From positions 1-64,000 of the forward strand of contig NZ_PDWL01000005.1 in the NCBI RefSeq assembly GCF_010093185.1: a DNA stretch of 64,000 nucleotides. The letters run 5' to 3'. Positions 32,804 through 40,717 of this stretch are shown here, piece by piece. This DNA is from Pseudoxanthomonas jiangsuensis (GTDB taxonomy: Bacteria > Pseudomonadota > Gammaproteobacteria > Xanthomonadales > Xanthomonadaceae). The translations under genes and the position numbers were made by a program. Under the pieces are notes generated by a model. The model was not told the DNA's origin. It ran no database searches and was given only the letters and a program-made list of their open reading frames with translations. The stretch's first letter is position 1; each line of letters starts with the position of its first letter.

Positions 32804-33289
32804 ATGGACGAGCTTCTGATCGTCACCACCGGCGGCACCATCGACAAGATCTACTTCGACGACAAGTCCGACTACCAGATCGGCGAACCGCAGATCGGCA
32901 CCATCCTGCGCGAGCTGGGGGTCACCTTCCGCTTCAGCGTGATCCCGATCCTGCGCAAGGATTCGCTGCACATCACCGACGAGGACCGCGAGCTGCTGCG
33001 CGCGACCATCGCCGCCCAGTCCGCGCGCCACGTCCTGGTCACCCACGGCACCGACAGCATGGTCGCCACCGGCATGGTCCTGAAGGCGGTCGAGGGCAAG
33101 ACCATCGTCATGACCGGCGCGCTCAGCCCGGCGCGCTTCCGCGGCTCGGATGCCGAGTTCAACATCGGCTGCGCGATCGGCGCGGTGCAGTGCCTGCCGG
33201 CGGGCGTGTACATCGCCATGAACGGCCTGATCTGGGACCCGGCCAGGGTGCGCAAGAACGTGGCCGCCAACCGCTTCGAGCCCGCCTGA
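32804..33289 (+). CDS. asparaginase-domain protein, N-terminal half only
   Basis: A 161-residue protein with the N-terminal domain of type I/II L-asparaginases: the VTTGGTIDK loop (Thr9-Gly-Gly-Thr12) carrying the nucleophile threonine, and THGTDSM with the second catalytic threonine (Thr83) and Asp84. Full asparaginases are about 330 residues with a second domain that completes the active site of the partner subunit; that domain is missing here, and the gene ends cleanly with no remnant downstream. Short stand-alone members are known in proteobacteria; activity is unproven. Followed 10 bases later by ybaK. Confidence 0.88.
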   Translation: MDELLIVTTGGTIDKIYFDDKSDYQIGEPQIGTILRELGVTFRFSVIPILRKDSLHITDEDRELLRATIAAQSARHVLVTHGTDSMVATGMVLKAVEGKTIVMTGALSPARFRGSDAEFNIGCAIGAVQCLPAGVYIAMNGLIWDPARVRKNVAANRFEPA

Positions 33290-33299
33290 GGCCGCGGCG

Positions 33300-33785
33300 A
33301 TGTCGATGGCGACCCGCGCCACCCGCGCGCTCGACGCCGCGGGCATCGGCTACCGCCTGCACCCCTACGACTACGATGCCGACGCCGGCGCGGCGGCCGG
33401 TGGCAAGGGCCTGCAGGCGGCGGCCGCGCTCGGCGCGGCGCCGCAAAGGGTGCTCAAGACGCTGATGGCCTGGGTGGACGCGCGCGCGGTGTGCGTGGTC
33501 ATCCCCAGCGACCGCCAGCTGCTGCCCAAGGCCCTGGCCGCGGCCGCCGGCGGCAAGGCCGCGCGGATGATGGAGATCGCCGAGGCCGAGCGCCGCAGCG
33601 GCTACAAGGTCGGCGGGATCAGCCCGTTCGCCCAGCAGAGGCCGATGCCGGTGTGGCTGGAGCACGATGCGCTGGGCGCCGACAGCGTGTTCGTCAACGC
33701 CGGCCAGCGCGGCCTCCTGCTGGAACTGGCGCCGGCCGACGCTTTGCGGATCCTGCAGGCGCGGACGGCGGCGATCAGCCGCTGA
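33300..33785 (+). CDS. ybaK: Cys-tRNA(Pro)/Cys-tRNA(Cys) deacylase
   Basis: Trans-editing factor that hydrolyses Cys mischarged on tRNA-Pro. The 161-residue product contains the YbaK/ProX fold: the conserved lysine region (QRVLKTLMAWVD) near residue 46, the RSGYKVGGISPFAQ loop and the FVNAGQRGLLLEL C-terminal strand. Length is as in the family. A second ATG two codons in is an alternative start. It follows the short asparaginase gene. Confidence 0.92.
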   Translation: MSMATRATRALDAAGIGYRLHPYDYDADAGAAAGGKGLQAAAALGAAPQRVLKTLMAWVDARAVCVVIPSDRQLLPKALAAAAGGKAARMMEIAEAERRSGYKVGGISPFAQQRPMPVWLEHDALGADSVFVNAGQRGLLLELAPADALRILQARTAAISR

Positions 33786-33929
33786 GGGCGGCGGAAGCTG
33801 CGGCATCGGCCGCGGATATTCCGAACCTCCATGTCCAGATGACCAATCTGTAAATAATCAAACGCACTTTTTCACACGGAGATCGCTTCTTCATTGTGCG
33901 GGTCCCCCACCCGCCGATGGACCCGTTCA

Positions 33930-36482
33930 ATGCAGTCGTTCCACCGCGATCCGCGCCGGATCCGCCGCTCGCTCCTGGCCAAGACCACCGTGCTCGCCCT
34001 CGCCGCGGCCGCTCCGGTCGCCTTCGCCGCCGACGATGCCGCCGCCGGCGGCGATGACGTCTCCAACCTGGACACCGTGCTGGTCACCGGCTCGCGCGCC
34101 AGCAACCGCACCATCGCCAACAGCGCCGTCCCGGTCGACGTGGTCTCGGGCAACGACCTGGTCGGCACCGGCAAGTCCAACCTGCTCGACGCCCTGCAGA
34201 GCCTGCTGCCGTCCTTCAGCCAGCAGGCGCGGCAGTCGGACGTGGAAGGCAACATCCCTGGCGCGCAGCTGCGCAACCTCTCGCCCGGCTACACCCTGGT
34301 GCTGGTCAACGGCAAGCGCCGCAACGCCAGCGCCTACGCCTCCATCGGCACCTCCCCCGGCCAGTCCTGGACCGACCTGTCGCTGATCCCGACCTCGGCG
34401 ATCGAGCGGGTCGAGGTGCTGCGCGACGGCGCCTCGGCGATCTACGGCTCGGACGCCATCGCCGGCGTGTTCAACCTGATCCTGAAGTCCTCGCCCAGCG
34501 AGGGCTCGGTCTCGCTGGAGGCCGGCACCAGCTACGAGGGCGACGGCGACCGGGTGATCCTCACCGCCAACAAGGGCTTCGCCCTGGGCGAGCGCGGCTT
34601 CATCAACCTGTCGGCCGAGCACACCGACCAGGACTATGCGGTCCGCTCGCTGGAGTACCGCGACACCTACCTGTCGTACCCGGCGATCAACGCCAGCGGC
34701 AATCCGGTCAGGCTGGGCAGCAACAACAGCCAGCCCGCCGGCGCCACCCCGAACCCGAAGGAAGCCACCCGCAACCGCTACGCCCAGAACAACCAGGGCG
34801 TGGCCGAGTACACCACCTCTGCGCTGGCGGCGAACTGGAGCCTGGGCCTGGGCGCGGACACCGACTTCTACGGCTTCGCCACCTATACCGCGCGCGAATC
34901 GGCGCAGCTGCAGAACCACCGCCTGCCGGCGACCATCTTCGCCAGCAACCCCGGCCTGCTCGAGGTGTACCCCGACGGCTTCACCCCGACCATCGACACC
35001 GACGAAGTCGACTATTCGGTGGTCGGCGGCTTCAAGGGCGTCCTCGGCGGCTGGGACTGGGACGCCAGCGCGACCTACAACCGCGACTATTTCGACCTCT
35101 ACACCCGCAACAGCGCCAACTTCAGCCTGGTCTATCCCGGCGCCAAGACCGACTTCTTCGCCGGGCGCCTGGACTACGACCAGTGGATCGGCAACCTCGA
35201 CCTCAAGCGCGCCGCGGAGTCCTCGCTGCTCGCTTCGCCGCTCGACCTGAGCCTGGGCCTGGAGTACCAGCACGAGAGCTACCAGCGCGACGCCGGCGAG
35301 CCGGACTCCTATTACGGCAGCGGTGCGGTGGCCTATCCGGGCAATGCGCCCGGCGACGTGGCCGAATCCAGCCGGCACCGGGTCGCCGCCTATGCCGGGG
35401 TGGCCGCCAACCTGACCGAGCGCTGGTACCTGGACCTGGCCGCGCGCTACGAGGACCATTCCGACTTCGGCGACGTCTCCACCGGCCGCCTGACCACGCG
35501 CTTCGACTTCAACGACCACTTCGCGGTCCGCGGCACGGTCAGCAACGGCTTCCACGCCCCCGGCCTGGCGGCGCAGAACCTGCAGATCACCAAGGTCACC
35601 CCGACCACCAGCGAGCTCACCGCGCGGGTGGGATCGGCGGTGGCGGTCGCCCTGGGCGCGACCCCTCTGCAGCCGGAGCAGGCCGACAACTACAGCGTCG
35701 GCGTGGTCTTCAGCCCGACCCGCAGCTTCCACGCGGCGCTGGACCTGTTCCAGATCGACATCAGCGATCAGCTCGGCCGCTCCAGCAACATCGGCTACAA
35801 CGCCGCCAACCCGAACGCGGTGGTCGACGCCTCCAACACCGTGCTGACCGCCGCCCAGAAGCAGATCGTGGACGACCTGCTGGCCACCGCCGGGGTCACC
35901 ATCCCGGCCGGCGGCTCCTACTTCGTCAACTACTACTCCAACGTGGGCGATACCCGCACCCGCGGCGTCGAGTTCACCCTGGAGGCCAGCCACGCCCTGT
36001 CCTGGGGCAACCTGCGCTGGAACTACGGCTTCAACCGCAACCTCACCGAGTTCACCCGGGTCGCGGACATCCCCTCGGTGCTGCAGGGCCTGCCCAACAT
36101 CACCCTGCTGAGCGAGGGTGGGCAGTACGACGTGCGCTACCGGGTGCCGGACTACCAGCACGTCGCCGGCGCCTACTGGAGCCAAGGCGGCTGGCGGGCC
36201 AACGTCAACTTCGTCTACCACGGCCCGACCCGGCGCCTGAGCGGCACCTACCGCTGGGAGATCGACCCGGTGCTGGTCACCAACATCGGCGGCGGCTACC
36301 AGTTCGCCAACGGCTGGGCGGTGGACGCCGGCGTCAACAACCTCACCGACGAGTACCCGAGCACGGTGCCGGAGCAGGCGCTGAGCGCCAGCTCCAACGC
36401 GGTCTACACGTGGCAGTACGCCAGCGGCTCGCTGAACCGGCTGGGCGGCTACTACTACGCGCGGGTCTCGTACCGGCTCTGA
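33930..36482 (+). CDS. TonB-dependent outer membrane receptor
   Basis: An 850-residue outer-membrane active transporter. The ATG at 33930 opens a signal peptide of about 37 residues ending AFAA; a TonB-box-like NLDTVLVTGSR follows, then a plug domain with RVEVLRDGASAIYGSDAIAGVFN (around residues 160-185) and a 22-strand-type barrel to the end. The last residue is Leu rather than the Phe usually found at the C-terminus. The substrate is unknown. The following cytochrome genes are on the same strand 183 bases away, across a hairpin, so any functional link is inference. Confidence 0.92.
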   Translation: MQSFHRDPRRIRRSLLAKTTVLALAAAAPVAFAADDAAAGGDDVSNLDTVLVTGSRASNRTIANSAVPVDVVSGNDLVGTGKSNLLDALQSLLPSFSQQARQSDVEGNIPGAQLRNLSPGYTLVLVNGKRRNASAYASIGTSPGQSWTDLSLIPTSAIERVEVLRDGASAIYGSDAIAGVFNLILKSSPSEGSVSLEAGTSYEGDGDRVILTANKGFALGERGFINLSAEHTDQDYAVRSLEYRDTYLSYPAINASGNPVRLGSNNSQPAGATPNPKEATRNRYAQNNQGVAEYTTSALAANWSLGLGADTDFYGFATYTARESAQLQNHRLPATIFASNPGLLEVYPDGFTPTIDTDEVDYSVVGGFKGVLGGWDWDASATYNRDYFDLYTRNSANFSLVYPGAKTDFFAGRLDYDQWIGNLDLKRAAESSLLASPLDLSLGLEYQHESYQRDAGEPDSYYGSGAVAYPGNAPGDVAESSRHRVAAYAGVAANLTERWYLDLAARYEDHSDFGDVSTGRLTTRFDFNDHFAVRGTVSNGFHAPGLAAQNLQITKVTPTTSELTARVGSAVAVALGATPLQPEQADNYSVGVVFSPTRSFHAALDLFQIDISDQLGRSSNIGYNAANPNAVVDASNTVLTAAQKQIVDDLLATAGVTIPAGGSYFVNYYSNVGDTRTRGVEFTLEASHALSWGNLRWNYGFNRNLTEFTRVADIPSVLQGLPNITLLSEGGQYDVRYRVPDYQHVAGAYWSQGGWRANVNFVYHGPTRRLSGTYRWEIDPVLVTNIGGGYQFANGWAVDAGVNNLTDEYPSTVPEQALSASSNAVYTWQYASGSLNRLGGYYYARVSYRL

Positions 36483-36497
36483 GCCGCCGCGGACCGC

Positions 36498-36535
36498 GGT
36501 CCGTGCGATGCACCACCGGCGGCATCGCACGGACC
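36498..36535. terminator. perfect inverted repeat after the TonB-dependent receptor
   Basis: Fourteen bases (GGTCCGTGCGATGC) are repeated exactly in inverted orientation with a 10-base loop, starting 15 bases after the receptor stop codon. No T-run follows, so it may protect the mRNA 3' end or act with Rho rather than as a classical intrinsic terminator. Confidence 0.5.
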
Positions 36536-36665
36536 CGGCCGGCCGGGTCCACCGGTCATTCGCATCGGTCATCACCTGCGCACGAAATCCCATCAAAACC
36601 CCGGCCGCGCGCGCCGGTCCGTGTCCTAGGATCGAACCACTGCGGCAGAACCTGGAATACCGCTG

Positions 36666-37115
36666 GTGCGTGCTTCGCGTGGCCTGATCCTCTTTCTCTG
36701 CGGTACCGCCCTGTCGGCGATGGCGGTGGCCACCTGGTCGCAGGAAGCGCCGGGCGGCGCGGCGGCGAAGGCGGGCGCGCGCGACCTCGCCGCGGGCCAC
36801 CACAACCTGCAGGTGCTGCCGGCCGACATCTCGGTGCCGGTGCTGGCGCGGACGATGAAGCGCTACGAGCGCGACCTCGGCGTGGGCTGCAGCTACTGCC
36901 ACGTCGAGAACCGCGCCACCGGCGAACTGGACTACGTCTCCGACGAGAACCCGAAGAAGGAAACGGCGCGGATCATGATTTCGATGCTAGACGACATCAA
37001 CGAGCGCCACCTGGCGCGCATGGGCGGCGACCAGCGCTACGCCGCGGCGGTCACCTGCGGCAGCTGCCACCAGGGCCGCGCCAGCCCGCCGGCGTTCGAG
37101 GGCCGGCGCCAGTGA
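36666..37115 (+). CDS. diheme cytochrome c, photosynthetic-reaction-centre-cytochrome-like
   Basis: A 149-residue exported protein: signal peptide or membrane anchor in residues 1-25, then two c-type heme sites, CSYCH at 75-79 and CGSCH at 131-135. In both cases a methionine-bearing helix precedes the site (Met64 for the first, Met105/Met107 for the second), the arrangement seen in the cytochrome subunit of photosynthetic reaction centres (CytoC_RC family), which has four such units; this has two. No photosynthesis genes are present, so a role in periplasmic electron transfer is inferred. GTG start; its stop overlaps the next GTG by 4 bases. Confidence 0.85.
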   Translation: MRASRGLILFLCGTALSAMAVATWSQEAPGGAAAKAGARDLAAGHHNLQVLPADISVPVLARTMKRYERDLGVGCSYCHVENRATGELDYVSDENPKKETARIMISMLDDINERHLARMGGDQRYAAAVTCGSCHQGRASPPAFEGRRQ

Positions 37116-38551
37116 GCCGTCGCTTCGCCCGTATCGCCCGTGCTCGCCAGGCCGGCCGCCGGCACTGGCCGCTGGCGCTCGCCTCGGCCCTGGCCTGCGC
37201 CGCGGGCGTGGCCCTGCTGTCGCCGGCCTCGGCGCAGATCGCGGTGCGCAACCAGGGCTACATCCCCTACGACGACGCCCCGATCCACTACCGCTCCGAG
37301 GACATCAGCGACCCGGTCACCCAGCTGCAGAAGAAGCTGGACGCCGGCGCCGCGCGGCTGGACCACGACGGCGGCGCCCACGGCTACCTGAAGTCGGTGC
37401 TGGAGCAGCTGGACATCCCGGTCAGTTCGCAGACCCTGGTGTTCTCCAAGACCAGCTTCCAGTACCCGCACATCTCGCCGCAGCACCCGCGCGCGCTGTA
37501 CTTCAACGACGACGTCTACATCGGCGTGGTCAACCAGGGCAAGGAGATCGAGGTGATCTCCTTCGACCGCACCCAGGGCGCGATCTTCTTCATCCTGCAC
37601 GAGCAGAAGGCCGAGAAGCCGCGCTTCGAGCGCGCCGAGCTGGACTGCACCCAGTGCCACATCGCCGCCGGCACCCGCGGCGTACCCGGAGTGCTGCTGC
37701 GCTCGGTGCAGCCGACCGCCTCGGGCACCCTGGTGACCGGCGCGCGTTCCTTCATCACCGACCAGGACAGCCCGCTGGCGCAGCGCTGGGGCGGCTGGTA
37801 CGTGACCGGGCCGCTGGCCGGGCGGACCATGGCCAATGCCGTGGCCGCCGCGGACGCCACCGCCGCCAGCCCCGGCCTGCAGCCGCTGCCGGCGCGCAGC
37901 TTCGATCCATCGCGCTACCTGGCGCCCGGCAGCGAGGACGTCGCTCTGCTGGTGCTCGGCCACCAGACCCAGGCCCACAACCTGATCACCCTGACCAACT
38001 ACCGCACCCGGATCGCCCTGCACGAGCTTGGCGGCGACGCCGCCCTGGCCTCGCCGCCGGCGCTGGAGGCCCTGCCGGACGAGGCGCGGGAGAAGATCGA
38101 GCGCCCGGCCGAACAGCTGCTGCGCTACCTGCTGTTCGCCGACGAGGCGCCGCTGCCCGGCCTGGACGCGGAGCAGGCCATCGCGGGCTCGGCCTTCGCC
38201 CGCGACTTCGCCGCGCGCGGCCCGCGCGACTCCAGGGGCCGCTCGCTGCGCGACTTCGACCTGCACACCCGGATCTTCCGCTACCCGCTGAGCTACCTGG
38301 TCTATTCGGACGCCTTCGACGCGCTGCCCGAACCGGCCAAGGGCCACGTCTACCGCCGCCTGCTGGAGATCCTCAGCGGCCGCGACGACAGCGGCGAGTT
38401 CGACATCGTCTCCGCCGAGGGCAAGCGTGCGGTCCTGGAGATCCTCCTGGAAACCAAGCCGGGGCTGCCGGCGCAGTGGCAGGAGTACGCACGCGAGCAC
38501 CGGCTCAGGATCGCCGCGGCCCCCACCCCCGGGTCGCCGGCGCGCCTGTAG
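37112..38551 (+). CDS. secreted monoheme c-type cytochrome of unknown function
   Basis: A 479-residue exported protein starting at a GTG (37112) that overlaps the stop of the diheme cytochrome gene. A signal peptide spans about residues 18-42; one heme-binding CTQCH lies at 179-183, and there is no second CxxCH. The rest is not a domain I recognise, though similar large single-heme proteins occur beside reaction-centre-type cytochromes in other bacteria. Histidine and methionine residues around 160 and 220-260 could supply the second heme ligand. Translational overlap with the diheme gene suggests that the two proteins work together, probably as an electron-transfer or heme enzyme pair. Confidence 0.8.
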   Translation: MSRRFARIARARQAGRRHWPLALASALACAAGVALLSPASAQIAVRNQGYIPYDDAPIHYRSEDISDPVTQLQKKLDAGAARLDHDGGAHGYLKSVLEQLDIPVSSQTLVFSKTSFQYPHISPQHPRALYFNDDVYIGVVNQGKEIEVISFDRTQGAIFFILHEQKAEKPRFERAELDCTQCHIAAGTRGVPGVLLRSVQPTASGTLVTGARSFITDQDSPLAQRWGGWYVTGPLAGRTMANAVAAADATAASPGLQPLPARSFDPSRYLAPGSEDVALLVLGHQTQAHNLITLTNYRTRIALHELGGDAALASPPALEALPDEAREKIERPAEQLLRYLLFADEAPLPGLDAEQAIAGSAFARDFAARGPRDSRGRSLRDFDLHTRIFRYPLSYLVYSDAFDALPEPAKGHVYRRLLEILSGRDDSGEFDIVSAEGKRAVLEILLETKPGLPAQWQEYAREHRLRIAAAPTPGSPARL

Positions 38552-38593
38552 CCCCGCCAGCGCAACCGCACCACCACCCACGAGGAAGCGACC

Positions 38594-40471
38594 ATGAAAG
38601 GCTTCACCCGCACCGCCAGTCTCGCCCTGCTGCTCGCCAGCAGCGCGGCCGCCTGGGCCGATACTCCCGTCGACGGCCGCTGGGACGCCCAGCTGGTCCG
38701 CGGCGAGACCGTGATCCCGTTCCGCCTGGACATCTCCGGCGAGGGCAAGACCCTGAAGGGCACGCTCTACGACGGCTTCCGCCCCTACGAGACCACCACC
38801 GCCGCCAGCTTCAAGGACGACTGGCTGGTCCTGGACATCGAGCACTACCTGACCAAGATCGAGGCCCGGCTCGAGAACGGCCGCCTGGTCGGCGACGTGG
38901 TCGCGCAGAACCGCGGCAGCCGCTCCGAGTACGGCTTCGTCGCCACCCGCCACGATCCCAAGGCCGCCGCCGCGGCCGCCGCGGTGCAGGCCCCGGTGAT
39001 CTCCGGCGAGTGGGAGATCCCGCTGTCCGATCCTTCCGCCAAGGGCGAGAAGGCGTTCCGCTTCATCGTCGAGCAGAAGGGCGCGGAAGTGGCGGCCTCG
39101 ATCCTGCGCGTGGACGGCGACACCGGCGCGTACAGCGGCGTCTACCGGGACGGCACGTGGAAGCTGAGCCACTTCGACGGTTCCCGTCCGGGCGTGATCG
39201 AGGTCGCGCCGCAGGCCGACGGTACCCTGCGCATCATCCAGGGCGGCACCCGCGCGCCGCGAAGCGCGCCTGCCGATGCCTATGCCGCCGCTTCGCCGCC
39301 GGACGGCCGCGCCGCGCCGGTGCTGGTCGCCTACCGCCCGGAGGCGGCGCGCGCCAAGGGCCTGCCCAAGCCGGCCAACCACCTGACCCACAGCACCCCG
39401 CGCGACCCGAACGAGAAGTTCACCTTCAGCTTCCGCGACCTCGACGGCAAGCTGCGCAGCCACGACGATCCCGGCTTTCAGGGCAAGGCGGTGGTCGCGG
39501 TCGTCACCGGCACCTGGTGCCCGAACTGCCACGACGAGGCCCAGTACCTGGTCGAGCTGGACCGCAAGTACCGCGACCAGGGCCTGGCGATCGTGGCCCT
39601 GAACTTCGAGGAGGTCGAGCAGCAGCAGTCGCTGCAGCGCGCGCGCTCCTTCGTCTCCCAGTACGGGGTCGAGTACCCGTACCTGCAGGCCGGCTCGCCG
39701 GAGGAGATGTGGGCGGCGGTGCCGCAGCTGGTGAACCTCAACACCTGGCCGACCACGCTGTTCATCGGCCGCGACGGCACCATCCGCGCGGTGCATTCCG
39801 GCTTCGGCTCGCCGGCCACCGGTGAGTTCTACGCCCGCCAGGACAAGGAGTTCACCAGCCGGATCGAGCAGCTGCTGGCCGAACCGGCGCCGGTGGCGGC
39901 GCAGGACCCGGCGCCCGCCGCGGCCCCGGTGGCGGTGGCCGGCCGCTGCCGGGCACCCGGCAGCGGTCGGCAAGAAGAAGGCCCGCCTCGCGGCGGGCCT
40001 TCTCGTCTTTGGGGAAGCGGCGGCAGGCGAAGCGCCAGCGCAGGCCTTCAGAACATCCCCGTTTCCAGCCGCGCCGCCTCGGACATCATGTGCCGGCCCC
40101 AGGGCGGATCGAACACCAGTTCCACGTCGGCCTCGGCGATGGTCGGGATCTGCTCCAGCTTGCTGCGCACGTCGTCGACCAGGATCTCGCCCATGCCGCA
40201 GCCGGGCGCGGTCAGGGTCATCTTGACCTCGATCGTGCGCTGGCCGTCCTCGCGCGGCTTGAGGCTGGCCTCGTACACCAGGCCCAGGTCGACGATGTTG
40301 AACGGGATCTCCGGGTCGAAGCAGGTCCGCAGCTGGCGCCAGACCATGGCCTCGACCTCCTCGTCGCCGGCGTCGGCCGGCAGGTCCAGCTCGGCCGGCG
40401 GCTCCTTGCCGATGGCGTCGGCGTCCTTGCCCGCGATCCGGAACAGGTTGCCCTCGACGAACACTGTGTAG
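38594..40471 (+). CDS. secreted thioredoxin-like (TlpA/redoxin) protein with no stop before its terminator
   Basis: Signal peptide (residues 1-22), a beta-rich N-terminal region to about residue 250, and a thioredoxin/redoxin domain with WCPNCH (Cys309, Cys312) and cis-proline segment NTWPTTLF near 383-390. Recognisable protein ends near residue 450, in an Ala/Pro tail. There is no stop codon in any frame from 39841 past the terminator at 39976-40010; the given end is the first in-frame stop and adds about 170 residues antisense to the SufT gene. A lost stop, an assembly error or a true nonstop message are possible. It follows the cytochrome genes by 42 bases and may maintain their cysteines. 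Confidence 0.75.
   Translation: MKGFTRTASLALLLASSAAAWADTPVDGRWDAQLVRGETVIPFRLDISGEGKTLKGTLYDGFRPYETTTAASFKDDWLVLDIEHYLTKIEARLENGRLVGDVVAQNRGSRSEYGFVATRHDPKAAAAAAAVQAPVISGEWEIPLSDPSAKGEKAFRFIVEQKGAEVAASILRVDGDTGAYSGVYRDGTWKLSHFDGSRPGVIEVAPQADGTLRIIQGGTRAPRSAPADAYAAASPPDGRAAPVLVAYRPEAARAKGLPKPANHLTHSTPRDPNEKFTFSFRDLDGKLRSHDDPGFQGKAVVAVVTGTWCPNCHDEAQYLVELDRKYRDQGLAIVALNFEEVEQQQSLQRARSFVSQYGVEYPYLQAGSPEEMWAAVPQLVNLNTWPTTLFIGRDGTIRAVHSGFGSPATGEFYARQDKEFTSRIEQLLAEPAPVAAQDPAPAAAPVAVAGRCRAPGSGRQEEGPPRGGPSRLWGSGGRRSASAGLQNIPVSSRAASDIMCRPQGGSNTSSTSASAMVGICSSLLRTSSTRISPMPQPGAVRVILTSIVRWPSSRGLRLASYTRPRSTMLNGISGSKQVRSWRQTMASTSSSPASAGRSSSAGGSLPMASASLPAIRNRLPSTNTV
39943..39966. repeat. perfect 11-bp inverted repeat inside the 3' end of the thioredoxin-like frame
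   Basis: CCGCTGCCGGG and CCCGGCAGCGG are separated by two bases (CA). It lies ten bases before the terminator stem, just where the Ala/Pro tail stops looking like protein sequence. It could be a small inserted palindrome that removed the original stop codon, but no second copy was noticed in the window. Confidence 0.55.
39976..40010. terminator. bidirectional terminator between the thioredoxin-like gene and sufT
   Basis: AGAAGGCCCGCC and GGCGGGCCTTCT form a perfect 12-bp stem with a TCGC loop, followed on the plus strand by CGTCTTT; on the minus strand the sequence after the stem is TCTTG. It is well placed to end both convergent transcripts, but it falls inside the plus-strand open frame. 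Confidence 0.75.
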
Positions 40472-40599
40472 CTGCCGCCCAGGCCCTGGGTGATGTAGCC
40501 GACGCTGCCGGCCGGCAGGGTCACGGCTTCGCCCTGCGGCACCATGACGGCGGCGCAGTCGCGCTCGAAACGGACGGGTTCGCTGCTGCGGGAATACAT
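40048..40599 (-). CDS. sufT: SufT-like iron-sulfur cluster assembly factor (MIP18/DUF59)
   Basis: A 183-residue protein from the ATG at 40597-40599. The N-terminal 90 residues are the beta-rich extension typical of the putative SufT group; the C-terminal part is the DUF59/MIP18 domain with CFDPEIPFNIVDLGLVYE and the LTAPGCGMG cysteine motif. MIP18 relatives help maturation of Fe-S proteins. No suf operon is adjacent. The convergent upstream frame overlaps it antisense, but only because that frame lacks a stop. Confidence 0.9.
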   Translation of the reverse strand: MYSRSSEPVRFERDCAAVMVPQGEAVTLPAGSVGYITQGLGGSYTVFVEGNLFRIAGKDADAIGKEPPAELDLPADAGDEEVEAMVWRQLRTCFDPEIPFNIVDLGLVYEASLKPREDGQRTIEVKMTLTAPGCGMGEILVDDVRSKLEQIPTIAEADVELVFDPPWGRHMMSEAARLETGMF

Positions 40600-40717
40600 G
40601 GAGCCGATATGGGGACGCGGGCGCCGGTCGCAAGGAGCGGCAAGGCGCGGGGCGGAGGGACGTGATTCTAGCCGATGCGGCCTGCGCGTATTCTTGGCGA
40701 CCCTTCCAGGTACCGCC

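Noticed and set aside
33927..36902. Minus-strand open frame of 991 codons opposite the TonB-dependent receptor
   Set aside because: Composition is an Ala/Val/Gly/Arg shadow of the receptor; no motif is present.
40009..40665. Plus-strand frame antisense to sufT
   Set aside because: SufT has the recognised DUF59 motifs on the minus strand; the plus-strand translation has none.
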